From positions 1-41,009 of IMG/VR virus record IMGVR_UViG_3300005253_000029: a stretch of DNA of 41,009 nucleotides; one strand, written 5' to 3'. A program made the position numbers and the translations under genes. The notes under the pieces are model-generated. The model was not told the DNA's origin, made no database searches, and saw only the letters and a list, made by a program, of their open reading frames with translations. Numbering within the stretch: the first letter of the stretch is position 1; each line of letters begins with the position of its first letter. This DNA is from a virus. Shown in pieces: positions 14,251-22,769 of the stretch.

Positions 14251-14908
14251 TGAAGTAGTTAATAGCGAAGAGAGTCAAACAGCTGGTGGCGATGAAACTA
14301 GCACAGAAGAAGTAGCAGAACCAAAAGAGGAGAAGGTCGAAATCAGCAAGACCGAATTGGATGCTCTTAAAAGTGCTGATGGGAAAAAAGGCGAGGAAAT
14401 AGATAACCTTAAAAGGACTATCTATTCCGAAGATTATCTTAACTTTCTACAGAAGAAAGGGACAGCACAAACTCCACCAGCGGAAGAGAATTTAGAGTTT
14501 ATGTCACAGAAAGACTTGCATCAGAAGATTATGCAAACTGTAGATAGTAAATTAAAGAATCTTTATTTAGCCCAAGCAGCACAAAATCAGGAAAAAACTG
14601 TTATCCAACAGATAACAGATGCTCAAGGAAAATACACTGATTACGATGTTATGCGTCCTGCTATGAAGAAAATAGCGGAAAGAGTAGGTGGCAATTTAAC
14701 TGCCGATGACGCTTATCGATTAGCAAAACAAGAGGCAGGACAGCCACTACAATTAAAAAAAGTAACGACAGTATTACCAAAAACAACCGAAAAACCTGGT
14801 GTTGCTTCTGCAACAACGAAGAAAACTGAGTTTTCGGAAGAGGAAGCAGTGGAGGAAGCAGCAAGAGTTTCGGGACTCGATAAGTTCTTAGCTGAACGGC
14901 AAAAATAG
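14243..14908 (+). CDS. Capsid scaffolding protein
   Basis: 221 residues, GAAGGAGAACAAA before the ATG. Acidic disordered start (NSEESQTAGGDETSTEEVAE), a long helical centre (VEISKTELDALKSADGKKGEE..., KIMQTVDSKLKNLYLAQAA) and a helical end (EEEAVEEAARVSGLDKFLAER). Composition and location directly before the major capsid gene are typical for scaffold. It would guide procapsid assembly and then leave. I see no protease domain, so it is probably expelled intact. Confidence 0.8.
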   Translation: MADEVVNSEESQTAGGDETSTEEVAEPKEEKVEISKTELDALKSADGKKGEEIDNLKRTIYSEDYLNFLQKKGTAQTPPAEENLEFMSQKDLHQKIMQTVDSKLKNLYLAQAAQNQEKTVIQQITDAQGKYTDYDVMRPAMKKIAERVGGNLTADDAYRLAKQEAGQPLQLKKVTTVLPKTTEKPGVASATTKKTEFSEEEAVEEAARVSGLDKFLAERQK

Positions 14909-14934
14909 GTTTTTCGATAATGGAGGAAAATTAA

Positions 14935-15915
14935 ATGGGTTTACCAAGTGTAACTACAACCTTTGATAATTTGTATACCTCGACAAATAATATTGTCAGG
15001 AAAAAGGCAGAGGATGTTTTTTTCAAGTCGAGGGCTTTGTGGCAGCAAATTGCTAAAAGAGGAAATACAAGGTCTGAAACTCCAATAGGAACATATATTG
15101 GTATTCCGTTGGAGTATGCGGACAACGAAACCGTTACTGCAATCGGTAAGGGTGGAACGGTAAGTCTTGCCGATACCGAATTCCTGACAGAAGCAAAATT
15201 TGACTGGAAATATATTGTTGGGAATATCACTCGGTATTACCAGGACGAAAAACAGAACAGAGGACGTGCTCAAATTCTGAATCTAGTTAGTGCTAAACTC
15301 AAGAATTGCCGTAAAAGTATAGAGAAAAAACTTAATACTGATGCTTTTGGAGACGGCACTGGTAATAGTGGGATGACTATTGGCGGACTGAATGAGTATA
15401 TAGTAGAGGCTCCTGCCACTGGAACAGTAGCTAATATCAACAGAGCTTCATACGACTGGTGGAGAAATCAGTATTTAGACCTCTCGGCAAAAGAGATAAG
15501 TGTTTATCTGGTTGATTATATGAGAACTCTATTCAACGATTGTTCGGTTGGAGCTGGTGTGGACTCTCCTAACTTTATCATAACCGATCAGGGTAGTTAT
15601 GAGGATTATATGGGAGAAGCTGATGAGATACATAGATTGGTTAATAAAGACCTTTACGATGCTGGTTTTCCTAATGTGGAATTTATGGGTCAACCCTTAA
15701 CCTGGGATGCTGCTTGTAAGGAAAACTCTATGTATTTCCTCAATCTGGATTATACACAAGTGATAACCGATACGGTTAATTTTGAGATGACTGAGTGGAA
15801 ATCGCTTCCGAATCAACCTGGTGACAGGGTAGCACAGATGATATTTGCTGGAAATTTCATTATTTCCAATATGGCAAGACAGGGAGTATTGTTTGATATA
15901 GGAGAAGCAACATAA
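14935..15915 (+). CDS. Major capsid protein
   Basis: 326 residues. The pattern is an HK97-fold capsid protein without a long delta domain: N-terminal arm (TTTFDNLYTSTNNIVRKKAED), E-loop region around residues 45-85 (SETPIGTYIGIPLEYADNET), spine helix (NRGRAQILNLVSAKLKNCRKSIEK), P- and A-domain strands, and FIITDQGSYEDYMGEA. The leader ATAATGGAGGAAAATTAA before the ATG recurs before the gene at 16881. A GC-rich hairpin follows at 15931. Confidence 0.85.
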   Translation: MGLPSVTTTFDNLYTSTNNIVRKKAEDVFFKSRALWQQIAKRGNTRSETPIGTYIGIPLEYADNETVTAIGKGGTVSLADTEFLTEAKFDWKYIVGNITRYYQDEKQNRGRAQILNLVSAKLKNCRKSIEKKLNTDAFGDGTGNSGMTIGGLNEYIVEAPATGTVANINRASYDWWRNQYLDLSAKEISVYLVDYMRTLFNDCSVGAGVDSPNFIITDQGSYEDYMGEADEIHRLVNKDLYDAGFPNVEFMGQPLTWDAACKENSMYFLNLDYTQVITDTVNFEMTEWKSLPNQPGDRVAQMIFAGNFIISNMARQGVLFDIGEAT

Positions 15916-15930
15916 TAAGTAAACCTTCTG

Positions 15931-15952
15931 GGGTCTCCACGCTTGGAGGCCC
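15931..15952 (+). promoter_or_regulatory. GC-rich intercistronic hairpin after the capsid gene
   Basis: Stem GGGTCTCC / GGAGGCCC (8 bp, one G.U) with loop ACGCTT, 13 bp after the capsid stop. No T-run follows, so it is more likely an mRNA-stabilising or partial-attenuation hairpin than a full terminator. Similar hairpins follow the next two genes. Confidence 0.75.
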
Positions 15953-15990
15953 GCTGAGGTAAGCCAAAAATACCAAATGGAGGTAATAAA

Positions 15991-16809
15991 ATGGCTGAAG
16001 TAGAAGTAATTGGAGCAGTAAGGGGTTTTGTATCCCCTGGAGCTATTGTTCCTCCAAAACAAGGGATTTATGAATCAAGCGATGTGGCAAGAACTCGCTT
16101 GGGGACAAGATTGCAAGTTGGACCGAGAATATTCTACTATGCAAAATACGCAGCAGATGTGGCTGTTGGAGAGTTGGTGGGTGTTGATACTTCCGTAGGT
16201 GATGTGGTGGATACTGATGATGTCATTGTCTGCGATGGGAATTACACCGCACCTATAGGAGCTACTAAAATAGAGATTCTTCTGTCTGGTAGAACAAAAG
16301 ACGCACATGCAGGTGGATTTTTCCATATAACTGGTAATACTGGCGTAGGCTATACCTACGGAATCAAAGGAAACAGTGCTACTGGTGAGAAAATAAACTC
16401 CACAGACCTTGCTCTCGATGCAGCTACCTCGTTCATACTTGAGCTTTACGACCCATTAGTATTAGCTCTCGCTAACGATACAACTGATTTCGCAATCACA
16501 GGAAGTCCCTTTAATCATTTAAGGGAATGTCCTTCTTCGGCAGCAGTCGATGATTGTCCTACGGGAGTTTGTCCGATTCCTTTCGATATATCCATAGCTC
16601 CTTATGGATGGGTTCAAACTTGGGGACCAGCTAATGTTCTCCAAGACGGTGCAGCGGCTACAACCAAGGGACAGCCCGCAGCCGTAAGTGATGGCGATGC
16701 AGGAGCAGTTCAACTTGCTAATGCTTACACGGAACATATCGTTGGTTACGGGATGGAAGACGGTGATACTAGTGGACACGCTCCAGTATTTTTGCAGTTA
16801 ATACCGTAA
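15991..16809 (+). CDS. Capsid-associated virion protein
   Basis: 272 residues, TGGAGGTAATAAA before the ATG. Almost entirely beta-rich with Gly/Thr/Asp loops, plus a Cys-rich patch near 180-195 (CPSSAAVDDCPTGVCP). The N-terminal half (FYYAKYAADVAVGELVGVDTSVGDV) resembles proteins that decorate heads of podovirus-like phages. Directly downstream of the capsid gene and separated by hairpins on both sides. Probably a head-surface or minor capsid protein. Confidence 0.6.
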   Translation: MAEVEVIGAVRGFVSPGAIVPPKQGIYESSDVARTRLGTRLQVGPRIFYYAKYAADVAVGELVGVDTSVGDVVDTDDVIVCDGNYTAPIGATKIEILLSGRTKDAHAGGFFHITGNTGVGYTYGIKGNSATGEKINSTDLALDAATSFILELYDPLVLALANDTTDFAITGSPFNHLRECPSSAAVDDCPTGVCPIPFDISIAPYGWVQTWGPANVLQDGAAATTKGQPAAVSDGDAGAVQLANAYTEHIVGYGMEDGDTSGHAPVFLQLIP

Positions 16810-16823
16810 CAAGAAAAATAACG

Positions 16824-16858
16824 GGCGGGAAAACGGTGTCTCAACGGCACCGCCCGCC
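16824..16858 (+). promoter_or_regulatory. GC-rich intercistronic hairpin
   Basis: Outer stem GGCGGG / CCCGCC (16824-16829, 16853-16858) and inner stem GGTG / CACC (16835-16838, 16848-16851). It lacks a U-tract, sits 15 bp after a stop, and precedes the ATAATGGAGGAAAATTAA leader of the next gene. Confidence 0.8.
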
Positions 16859-16880
16859 TCCAATAATGGAGGAAAATTAA

Positions 16881-18113
16881 ATGGCAGCAACACTTACTTA
16901 TGACACAGTAAGATCAGAAAGAATTTCAAGGAATTTATGTATTTTAACTGGAAAAGTAACCTTTGATAATAGTTATCTAGCGGGAGGAGAAAGCATCTCT
17001 GGGATTTCTAATTATTTCAAGGGAACTGTATCTGGTGAGTTAGTAGTAAATTTTGAGCAACATCAAGGTTATAACTTTGAGTGGGATAGAACAAATAATA
17101 AGGTAAAAGTATTTGGGCCTGCTCCTCCAATAGTGTGGGAGGAATTGGTTGACTGTAGTTCAGACCTTGCTTATCTTGCATATCCAGCAGCGTATATCAT
17201 CTATGTAGCATCAGCGAACACAGCTCATAAGGTGATACATGGGTCGCTTACTCCTGCAGCTGGTCAAGTAGCAGTTGATATGGGTGATACCGCAGGAGTA
17301 TTTACTCGTGGGAAGCGTTGTTCTTTAACTTTTCCTAGTGGAGAGGGAGCTGCGAGTACATACATCACTTATATAACTCAAGCATGGAAAGATGTCGTTG
17401 ACAATATTGTAAATGCTAAGTTGACTGCTGGTGCTAGAGTGTATGGGCATGCTAGTTTGGCACTTACTGCCTCGACTCCCGATAGTATTGACCTAGGAGA
17501 AGCAGCCATTGCTATTCAGAGTTACACTTGGGATGATAATGGAACAATCAAGGACTGCGATGCTCTTTACAAAGGAGAGACAGCTGCTACCAAAGAAGTT
17601 ACTATTGATTTCGCAAATGCTACCAATACGACTCTTGAAGTGCTTCAGACTGATACTCAGGATGCAACCACAGACTCCATTTATATCACTTATATCAAGA
17701 AGCCTAGCTCTGGTATGCTGTCTGATAACTTTATAGAGGAAGATGACTTGACTCCATCTACTGATGTTGTGACTGTTTCATCTGGTGCTGACCTCTCAAA
17801 CATGCTTCTCTTTGGAACCTGTGGTGGACTTCCAGGACCAACAACTAAATACACTGATTTGCTCAGAGCTGGAGCAACATTAGGTACTACAGTTACAAAC
17901 GTCAATATGACTACGAACCTCTTTGTTTCCAATGGAACCTATGCTGCTAATACGCTTACACTTGGGTCAGACCACAATGACGCTAACCATCTGAAACTGT
18001 CCTACATCTGGGGAGCAATCCCTGACATTTGGCCTGTTGTTCCTCTTGAAGTTCCTAACGCAACTGACCTTTCACATGTAGTACCTCGATTTATGGCAAT
18101 TGGATTGAAATAA
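16881..18113 (+). CDS. Large virion surface protein
   Basis: 410 residues, with the same ribosome-site leader as the capsid gene, suggesting high expression. Beta-rich throughout: N-terminal TYDTVRSERISRNLCILTGK with FDNSYLAGGESI, a central region of Ala/Thr-rich strands and a C-terminal WPVVPLEVPNATDL. No enzyme motif. By position (third gene from the capsid, before adaptor genes) it could be a second head-surface protein or minor coat protein. I do not recognise the family. Confidence 0.6.
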   Translation: MAATLTYDTVRSERISRNLCILTGKVTFDNSYLAGGESISGISNYFKGTVSGELVVNFEQHQGYNFEWDRTNNKVKVFGPAPPIVWEELVDCSSDLAYLAYPAAYIIYVASANTAHKVIHGSLTPAAGQVAVDMGDTAGVFTRGKRCSLTFPSGEGAASTYITYITQAWKDVVDNIVNAKLTAGARVYGHASLALTASTPDSIDLGEAAIAIQSYTWDDNGTIKDCDALYKGETAATKEVTIDFANATNTTLEVLQTDTQDATTDSIYITYIKKPSSGMLSDNFIEEDDLTPSTDVVTVSSGADLSNMLLFGTCGGLPGPTTKYTDLLRAGATLGTTVTNVNMTTNLFVSNGTYAANTLTLGSDHNDANHLKLSYIWGAIPDIWPVVPLEVPNATDLSHVVPRFMAIGLK

Positions 18114-18125
18114 GAATAATTACAA

Positions 18126-18147
18126 GGGGGTGGCATTGGTCACCCCC
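18126..18147 (+). promoter_or_regulatory. GC-rich intercistronic hairpin
   Basis: Perfect 7-bp stem GGGGGTG / CACCCCC (18126-18132, 18141-18147) with loop GCATTGGT, 12 bp after a stop and directly against the next possible start (18150). No T-run. Third of the series. Confidence 0.8.
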
Positions 18148-18149
18148 AT

Positions 18150-18308
18150 ATGGATATAAATATGCCTGATATTAATGAAGCTACCAAAGAAAGAGTCAGG
18201 CGAGAGCTAAAAGTAGATTTAGATGAATCTGAGCCTGAGGCAATAGCTTGGGCAGTGAAAAAGGCTAAGGCTAAATATAAGAGGGAATTAAATGGCAATA
18301 CTGAATAG
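18150..18308 (+). CDS. Hypothetical 52-residue protein
   Basis: ATG 18150 (or 18162, MPDINEATKERV) to TAG 18308, overlapping the adaptor gene by 17 bp. Charged and helical (KERVRRELKVDLDES, EAIAWAVKKAKAKYKREL). The start is buried at the foot of the hairpin at 18126, so translation may depend on opening that hairpin. Function unknown; could be a head-completion cofactor. Confidence 0.5.
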   Translation: MDINMPDINEATKERVRRELKVDLDESEPEAIAWAVKKAKAKYKRELNGNTE

Positions 18309-18990
18309 AGGAACAATCGTAACTGAAGTAGAGAACGTTATAGATAGAAGTGATTTAACTACTCAGATTCAAACTTATGTTGATTGGGCACAGAAAAGAA
18401 TCACCAGAGCACATCCCTGGCAGGAATTATATAATTTTGATAAGACTTCCCTCGATACTGTAACTGATACCGAAACTGTATCTATAAGCTCGATGACCCC
18501 TAGTGTTCGAGTTATACTTTCTCTTATATTAGAAGATGGAGCTAGTTCGCGAAAATTAGTTAAAGTTTTGCCTCGCCACTGGGATAAAATTCTATCAGAC
18601 CCTTCGCAATATGCTAGTGCAAGGTCTAGTTGGTACACAAAAAAAGGAAGCAGCCTTTATCTTCATCCTATCCCGGGTGCTGTTTATGATTTATGGATTA
18701 GCTTCTTAGCCTGGCCTGCCCTATTAACTGCTGATGGTGATATTCCCGACCTTACTGATAAGGATGACCTAATCGTAACGGCTACTGCTTTAGAGGCAGC
18801 TTATGCAGTAGGAGACGATGCAGATATAAAGATGTGGGAAGCTAGATATAAACGATTATTAGGTGAGGCAATAATGTCTGATATGGAGGACCCTGACTGG
18901 AGCCCAGTCGCACGTGGTTTTGACTCAGGAGGGGGAGCTTACAATATCGGTGAATATTGGGCAAATCCTTTTGTTAATGAAGTAAGTTAA
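18292..18990 (+). CDS. Head-to-tail adaptor (podovirus gp4-type)
   Basis: 232 residues, AGAGGGAATTAA before the ATG. The opening VENVIDRSDLTTQIQTYVDWAQKRITRAHPWQEL matches the start of podovirus adaptor/tail-tubular-A-like proteins, where an N-terminal helical bundle carries 'W.Q..I...fpw..L'. Beta strands (SISSMTPSVRVILSLIL) and a second helical part (LIVTATALEAAYAVGDD) follow. It would join portal to tail. Confidence 0.7.
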   Translation: MAILNRGTIVTEVENVIDRSDLTTQIQTYVDWAQKRITRAHPWQELYNFDKTSLDTVTDTETVSISSMTPSVRVILSLILEDGASSRKLVKVLPRHWDKILSDPSQYASARSSWYTKKGSSLYLHPIPGAVYDLWISFLAWPALLTADGDIPDLTDKDDLIVTATALEAAYAVGDDADIKMWEARYKRLLGEAIMSDMEDPDWSPVARGFDSGGGAYNIGEYWANPFVNEVS

Positions 18991-19229
18991 TGGTTAAAAC
19001 CAAAATTATAATTATTAATAAAATAAAGGGTTCGAAACAAAAAAGTAATGGCGAATGGATTGATATTATCCGTCTTAAATTTACCGTACCTAAGTTTGCT
19101 TATAAAAGTGAAATTCAAATTATAAAAGATGAATATACTCTACAGGAAGCTAAGAAGAGAATAAAAGTAAAACTAAAGAAACATTTCAGGAATACGTTTA
19201 TACCCATTGAGTATGAGGAGGTAATATAA
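18990..19229 (+). CDS. Hypothetical 79-residue basic protein
   Basis: ATG overlaps the previous stop (TAATG). Very basic, beta-strand rich (KTKIIIINKIKGSK, DIIRLKFTVPKFAYKSEIQII) with a Lys-rich helix. It sits among head-tail genes and may be a small connector component. No family. Confidence 0.6.
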   Translation: MVKTKIIIINKIKGSKQKSNGEWIDIIRLKFTVPKFAYKSEIQIIKDEYTLQEAKKRIKVKLKKHFRNTFIPIEYEEVI

Positions 19230-19230
19230 T

Positions 19231-20232
19231 ATGGTATGGCAAGTCGATAAACCTGCGGGCACTGATGCTTTAAAAAATTCTGATGATGATTTAAGGGCTA
19301 ATAATGTTGAGATAGAATTAAGGAGATTAGATAATTTATTAGATAATAGTTCATTTGAATATAGGAGTGCTGGTACTTCAGCTGTGCCAGACGGATGGTC
19401 GTTAGAGGGAACACCAACGGTTGCTTACGATACGGTAGATGTTGGTTATGGTAATTATGCTCTGAAATTGACTGGTAGTGGAGCTTCAAATGAGGGTATA
19501 AATCAAACATTAACCAACCTAAAGGTATCAACGAAATATCAAGTGTTTTGGAGAACAAAGGTCACGGCAGGAGATACCTCATCTCTCATTACGACGGGGG
19601 CTACCACTAATATTGATACTGACTCTACTTCAGCATCTTGGGAAACTAAGATTGGTGAGTTTGTTACTGATAGTTCTGCTACTGACGTTGTCTTGAAACT
19701 GGTTGCGGCAATTTCTACTGATGTGGCTTATTTTTGTGGGATAACCGTTGTTGAGGGTGATATACCTCCATCCAATTTTATCAGACGTATAGACGAAAGA
19801 AATTATGGTATAAAAATTGGAAGCGTTCCATACTTCTTGGTTCGACCCACATCTGACCAAACTAACATTGCTACTGGTTCAGCAATAACGGTAGTTTGGG
19901 GTACAGAGACAGCGGACATTGGTGGTAATTTTGCCTCCAACGCATTTACGGCTCCAGTAACAGGTAAGTATCATTTTGACATAAGCCTCGAACTAGGAGA
20001 ATTGGATAGTGCTGCATCTACTTACGGAGTAGCATTAATCACCACTGGTGGAACATTCCAGAAGGTTATGAATCCCAAGTTGTCTGCTGATGCTAGGTGG
20101 AACATCGCATTAAGTATAACAGTACCAATGACAGCAACAAATACAGCCCATGTTACCATCACTCAAATCAGCGGAACACAACAAACAGATGTAGATACCG
20201 ATAGTTATTTTAGTGGAATATTAGTAGGATAA
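19231..20232 (+). CDS. Tail-fibre-like protein with carbohydrate-binding and C1q-like domains
   Basis: 333 residues, GAGGAGGTAATATAAT before the ATG. Residues 1-38 are a helical anchor. About 40-175 look like a CBM4/9-type jelly roll (LLDNSSFEYRS, VPDGWSLEG, GNYALKLTGSG, FWRTKVTAGD). A linker follows (FIRRIDERNYG), then a C-terminal C1q/TNF-like sandwich (NIATGSAITVVWGTETADIGG, FTAPVTGKYHFDISLEL, terminal FSGILVG). Such heads trimerise and bind host surfaces. Likely a receptor-binding protein. Confidence 0.7.
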   Translation: MVWQVDKPAGTDALKNSDDDLRANNVEIELRRLDNLLDNSSFEYRSAGTSAVPDGWSLEGTPTVAYDTVDVGYGNYALKLTGSGASNEGINQTLTNLKVSTKYQVFWRTKVTAGDTSSLITTGATTNIDTDSTSASWETKIGEFVTDSSATDVVLKLVAAISTDVAYFCGITVVEGDIPPSNFIRRIDERNYGIKIGSVPYFLVRPTSDQTNIATGSAITVVWGTETADIGGNFASNAFTAPVTGKYHFDISLELGELDSAASTYGVALITTGGTFQKVMNPKLSADARWNIALSITVPMTATNTAHVTITQISGTQQTDVDTDSYFSGILVG

Positions 20233-20235
20233 TAA

Positions 20236-21768
20236 ATGGCTAAATTAAAAATAAGACCGATACCCGTTCCACGCAAAGGGCTTGATTATACCAAAGCAGG
20301 TTGGGAGCTTCAGCCAGGATTTTGTCCCAATGCTGAGAATATGTGGTATCATCGTGGTTCTTTTAAAAAAGTAACTGGTTATGTTAATTTTGGTTCAGGC
20401 TTACCATTTACGGGAGAAATAGTATTAGCTGGTGCAGAATTTGAAACCTTTGCTGGCAATAACTATCTATTAGCCATTACTGATTCTGATATTTATAAAT
20501 ATGAAACCTCTAACACTACGTGGACATCATTATCTGGCTCATATTCAGGTGATGTAGATTTACCCATCTCCTTCACCGAGATGAATGATAAATTTATCTT
20601 CACTAATAATGTGGATAATATACAGAAATGGACGGGTACGGGAAACGTAACTGATTTGGCTAACGCTACCGATTATAAATGTAAAGTGGTCAGACAATTT
20701 TATAATCATTTATTTTTGCTCAATACTACAGAAAGTGGTACGGCAGTTCCCCAAAGAGTCAGATGGTCAGATGTGGGAGATCCAGAGGATTGGACAACTG
20801 GTGATGCTGGTTCTAATGACTTAGTAGATACCCCTGGTTGGATAATGGGTGCAGATTTGTTGGGCGACCATCTAGTTATTTATAAAGAAGATTCTATTAT
20901 TTTATGTGACTGGATAGGGGGAACATCTATATATTCTTTTGTTACTAAAGTAACGGGAACTGGATTATACGCACAGAATACTTTAGTTAATGTCAAAGAT
21001 AGACATTTCTTTTTGGGTACTGATAATGTTTATACCTACGATGGCTCTAATGTATCATCTTCCATAGGGGATAATATTAGAGATGAGTTATTTTCTACTA
21101 TAGATGCTCAATATAAAGATAGGTGTTTTGCTTTCAAATTAGACCAATACCATCAATATTGGTTATGTATTCCTACGAGTTCAGCTTATCCAGATATGGC
21201 CTGGGTTTATAATTGGAAAGATAAAAGCTGGTTTAAACGTCCTCTTCCTGCTACAGCGGCTGTTCTTTGGAAAGAGCAAACCCTGACTAACTGGGATTCC
21301 ATTGATGCAACCTGGGATTCTCTCTCTATTTCCTGGGATGATAAAAATTTTAGTGAGGTATATTCAGCATTATTTTTAGGTACTAGCGATGGTTATATCA
21401 ATAAATATGATTTTGCTTCAACCAATGATGACGGTTCAGCTATAGATGGCTTCTTTGAAACACCAGATTATTTCAAAACAGAGGGTCAAGAAGAGAGAGA
21501 TAGGTCAGTTACACCTCTATGGCTCAGATGGTTGGGATTAAAGTTTTATGCCAAGGGAGATGGGGTAACTCTTCATTATTCTACAGATGAAGGAACAACC
21601 TGGACAAGTATTGGCACTACGACGCTAACCTCATCTTTTGCAGAATATACGGTAGATTTAAGCACCTCTGCTGACAGATTACGTTTTAGATTCCGCAATA
21701 ATACCACTAGCGAAACATTTGAAATACAATCTAAATATGACTTAATGTATCAAGAGAAGGTACAATGA
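20236..21768 (+). CDS. Tail hub / DNA-stabilisation protein (P22 gp10- or T7 gp12-like)
   Basis: 510 residues. Opens with PIPVPRKGLDYTKAGWELQPGFCPNAENMWYHRGSFKKVTGY, the 'G.....p..l.pgf.....N......g.lr.r.G' pattern of podovirus tail-tubular-B and packaged-DNA-stabilisation proteins. Repeated beta blades follow (FIFTNNVDNIQKWTG, HFFLGTDNVYTYDGS, YSALFLGTSDGYINKYDF), consistent with a propeller, then a C-terminal beta domain. It would close the tail tube below the adaptor. Confidence 0.75.
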   Translation: MAKLKIRPIPVPRKGLDYTKAGWELQPGFCPNAENMWYHRGSFKKVTGYVNFGSGLPFTGEIVLAGAEFETFAGNNYLLAITDSDIYKYETSNTTWTSLSGSYSGDVDLPISFTEMNDKFIFTNNVDNIQKWTGTGNVTDLANATDYKCKVVRQFYNHLFLLNTTESGTAVPQRVRWSDVGDPEDWTTGDAGSNDLVDTPGWIMGADLLGDHLVIYKEDSIILCDWIGGTSIYSFVTKVTGTGLYAQNTLVNVKDRHFFLGTDNVYTYDGSNVSSSIGDNIRDELFSTIDAQYKDRCFAFKLDQYHQYWLCIPTSSAYPDMAWVYNWKDKSWFKRPLPATAAVLWKEQTLTNWDSIDATWDSLSISWDDKNFSEVYSALFLGTSDGYINKYDFASTNDDGSAIDGFFETPDYFKTEGQEERDRSVTPLWLRWLGLKFYAKGDGVTLHYSTDEGTTWTSIGTTTLTSSFAEYTVDLSTSADRLRFRFRNNTTSETFEIQSKYDLMYQEKVQ

Positions 21769-22049
21769 GAATATTAACACCACGTTCTATTTCCTGGCCT
21801 CAAATACCAGAAGATATGCCTGATGAATGGAAACAGTTTTTAACTAAATTAAAACTACAATTAGATGATTTTGTAAAAGATGTTTATAATGATTTAGCCA
21901 GTGGGAATAGCACATTTAAGATAGATTCATCTGCTCCCACAGTGAGTGAATTAAATGAGGGAGAATTTTTTCTGTACGATGACAATGTGAGTGTTCGTCG
22001 AGTTTACACGAGAATAAATGGCTCATTGCGCTACATATCGTTTACATAA
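21765..22049 (+). CDS. Small tail-associated protein
   Basis: 94 residues; its ATG overlaps the previous stop (ATGA). A helical N-terminus (MPDEWKQFLTKLKLQLDDFVKDV) is followed by a short beta tail (SELNEGEFFLYDDNVSVRRVYTRINGSLRYISF) of the kind that ends small attachment proteins ('eGe.v.y.....rly.r.ng.l..i.f'). Probably a virion component bound to the hub. Confidence 0.6.
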   Translation: MRILTPRSISWPQIPEDMPDEWKQFLTKLKLQLDDFVKDVYNDLASGNSTFKIDSSAPTVSELNEGEFFLYDDNVSVRRVYTRINGSLRYISFT

Positions 22050-22061
22050 TTGGAGGATAAA

Positions 22062-22736
22062 ATGGCAGAGAATAAAAATTGGTTTGATAGTGCATGGGAA
22101 TGGCTTTTTGGTGCACCTGGAAGTGTTGAAACGATTCCCAGTCTCGACCCTAATCAGCAACGAATATCTGGACAATTAGGTGGTCAGCTTTCTCGAAAAT
22201 TGGGGTATGGAGGAGTCGGTGGTGGGCAACAAGCCACTACTCTAAAATCAGGAGATGTAATGAGGGCTTTTATGCAGGGTGGTGGAGCAGTAAAACAACT
22301 GGCTAGTAATCAACTCAATCCTAGCAATGGACTCTCTCAAGCTCTTGGTGGAGGACAAAGTGCTTTTTCTAGCTTAGAGCCAATTGTAGAAAATTATTTA
22401 CAGAGTCTTCTTGGTCAGGGCGTTGGCGGTGGAGGTGATTATAGCGGACTACGAACACCAACTCCTCAATCTATTAGAGGTTATGGCACAATGGGATTAA
22501 GAGCAATACAAGCAGGTAATCAAGCAATATTGGGAAGAGAAGGACAGGGATTAACCAGAGAAGGGCAAAGATTGAGCGGAGCAGGACTAGCTCAAAATCT
22601 CTGGCGAGAACCGTATGAACTAGCATTACAATATCTCGGCATTCCTATGTTAGCTAGTTATATGAATGAACCCAGCTCTGGTGTTGTGGGTGACCTTCTT
22701 GGTATGGGTGCCACAGCTTTAGGCGGTAGGAAATAA
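22062..22736 (+). CDS. Internal virion protein with Gly/Gln-rich region
   Basis: 224 residues from ATG 22062, chosen because TGGAGG lies 5 nt upstream. An amphipathic start (ENKNWFDSAWEWLFG), then low-complexity Gly/Gln/Ser sequence and a helix near the end (LWREPYELALQYLGIPML). Small ejection proteins of podoviruses have similar flexible composition; here it opens a four-gene block of likely internal proteins. Confidence 0.6.
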   Translation: MAENKNWFDSAWEWLFGAPGSVETIPSLDPNQQRISGQLGGQLSRKLGYGGVGGGQQATTLKSGDVMRAFMQGGGAVKQLASNQLNPSNGLSQALGGGQSAFSSLEPIVENYLQSLLGQGVGGGGDYSGLRTPTPQSIRGYGTMGLRAIQAGNQAILGREGQGLTREGQRLSGAGLAQNLWREPYELALQYLGIPMLASYMNEPSSGVVGDLLGMGATALGGRK

Positions 22737-22769
22737 GAAACAATTATATAAATATTAAGGAGTAATATT

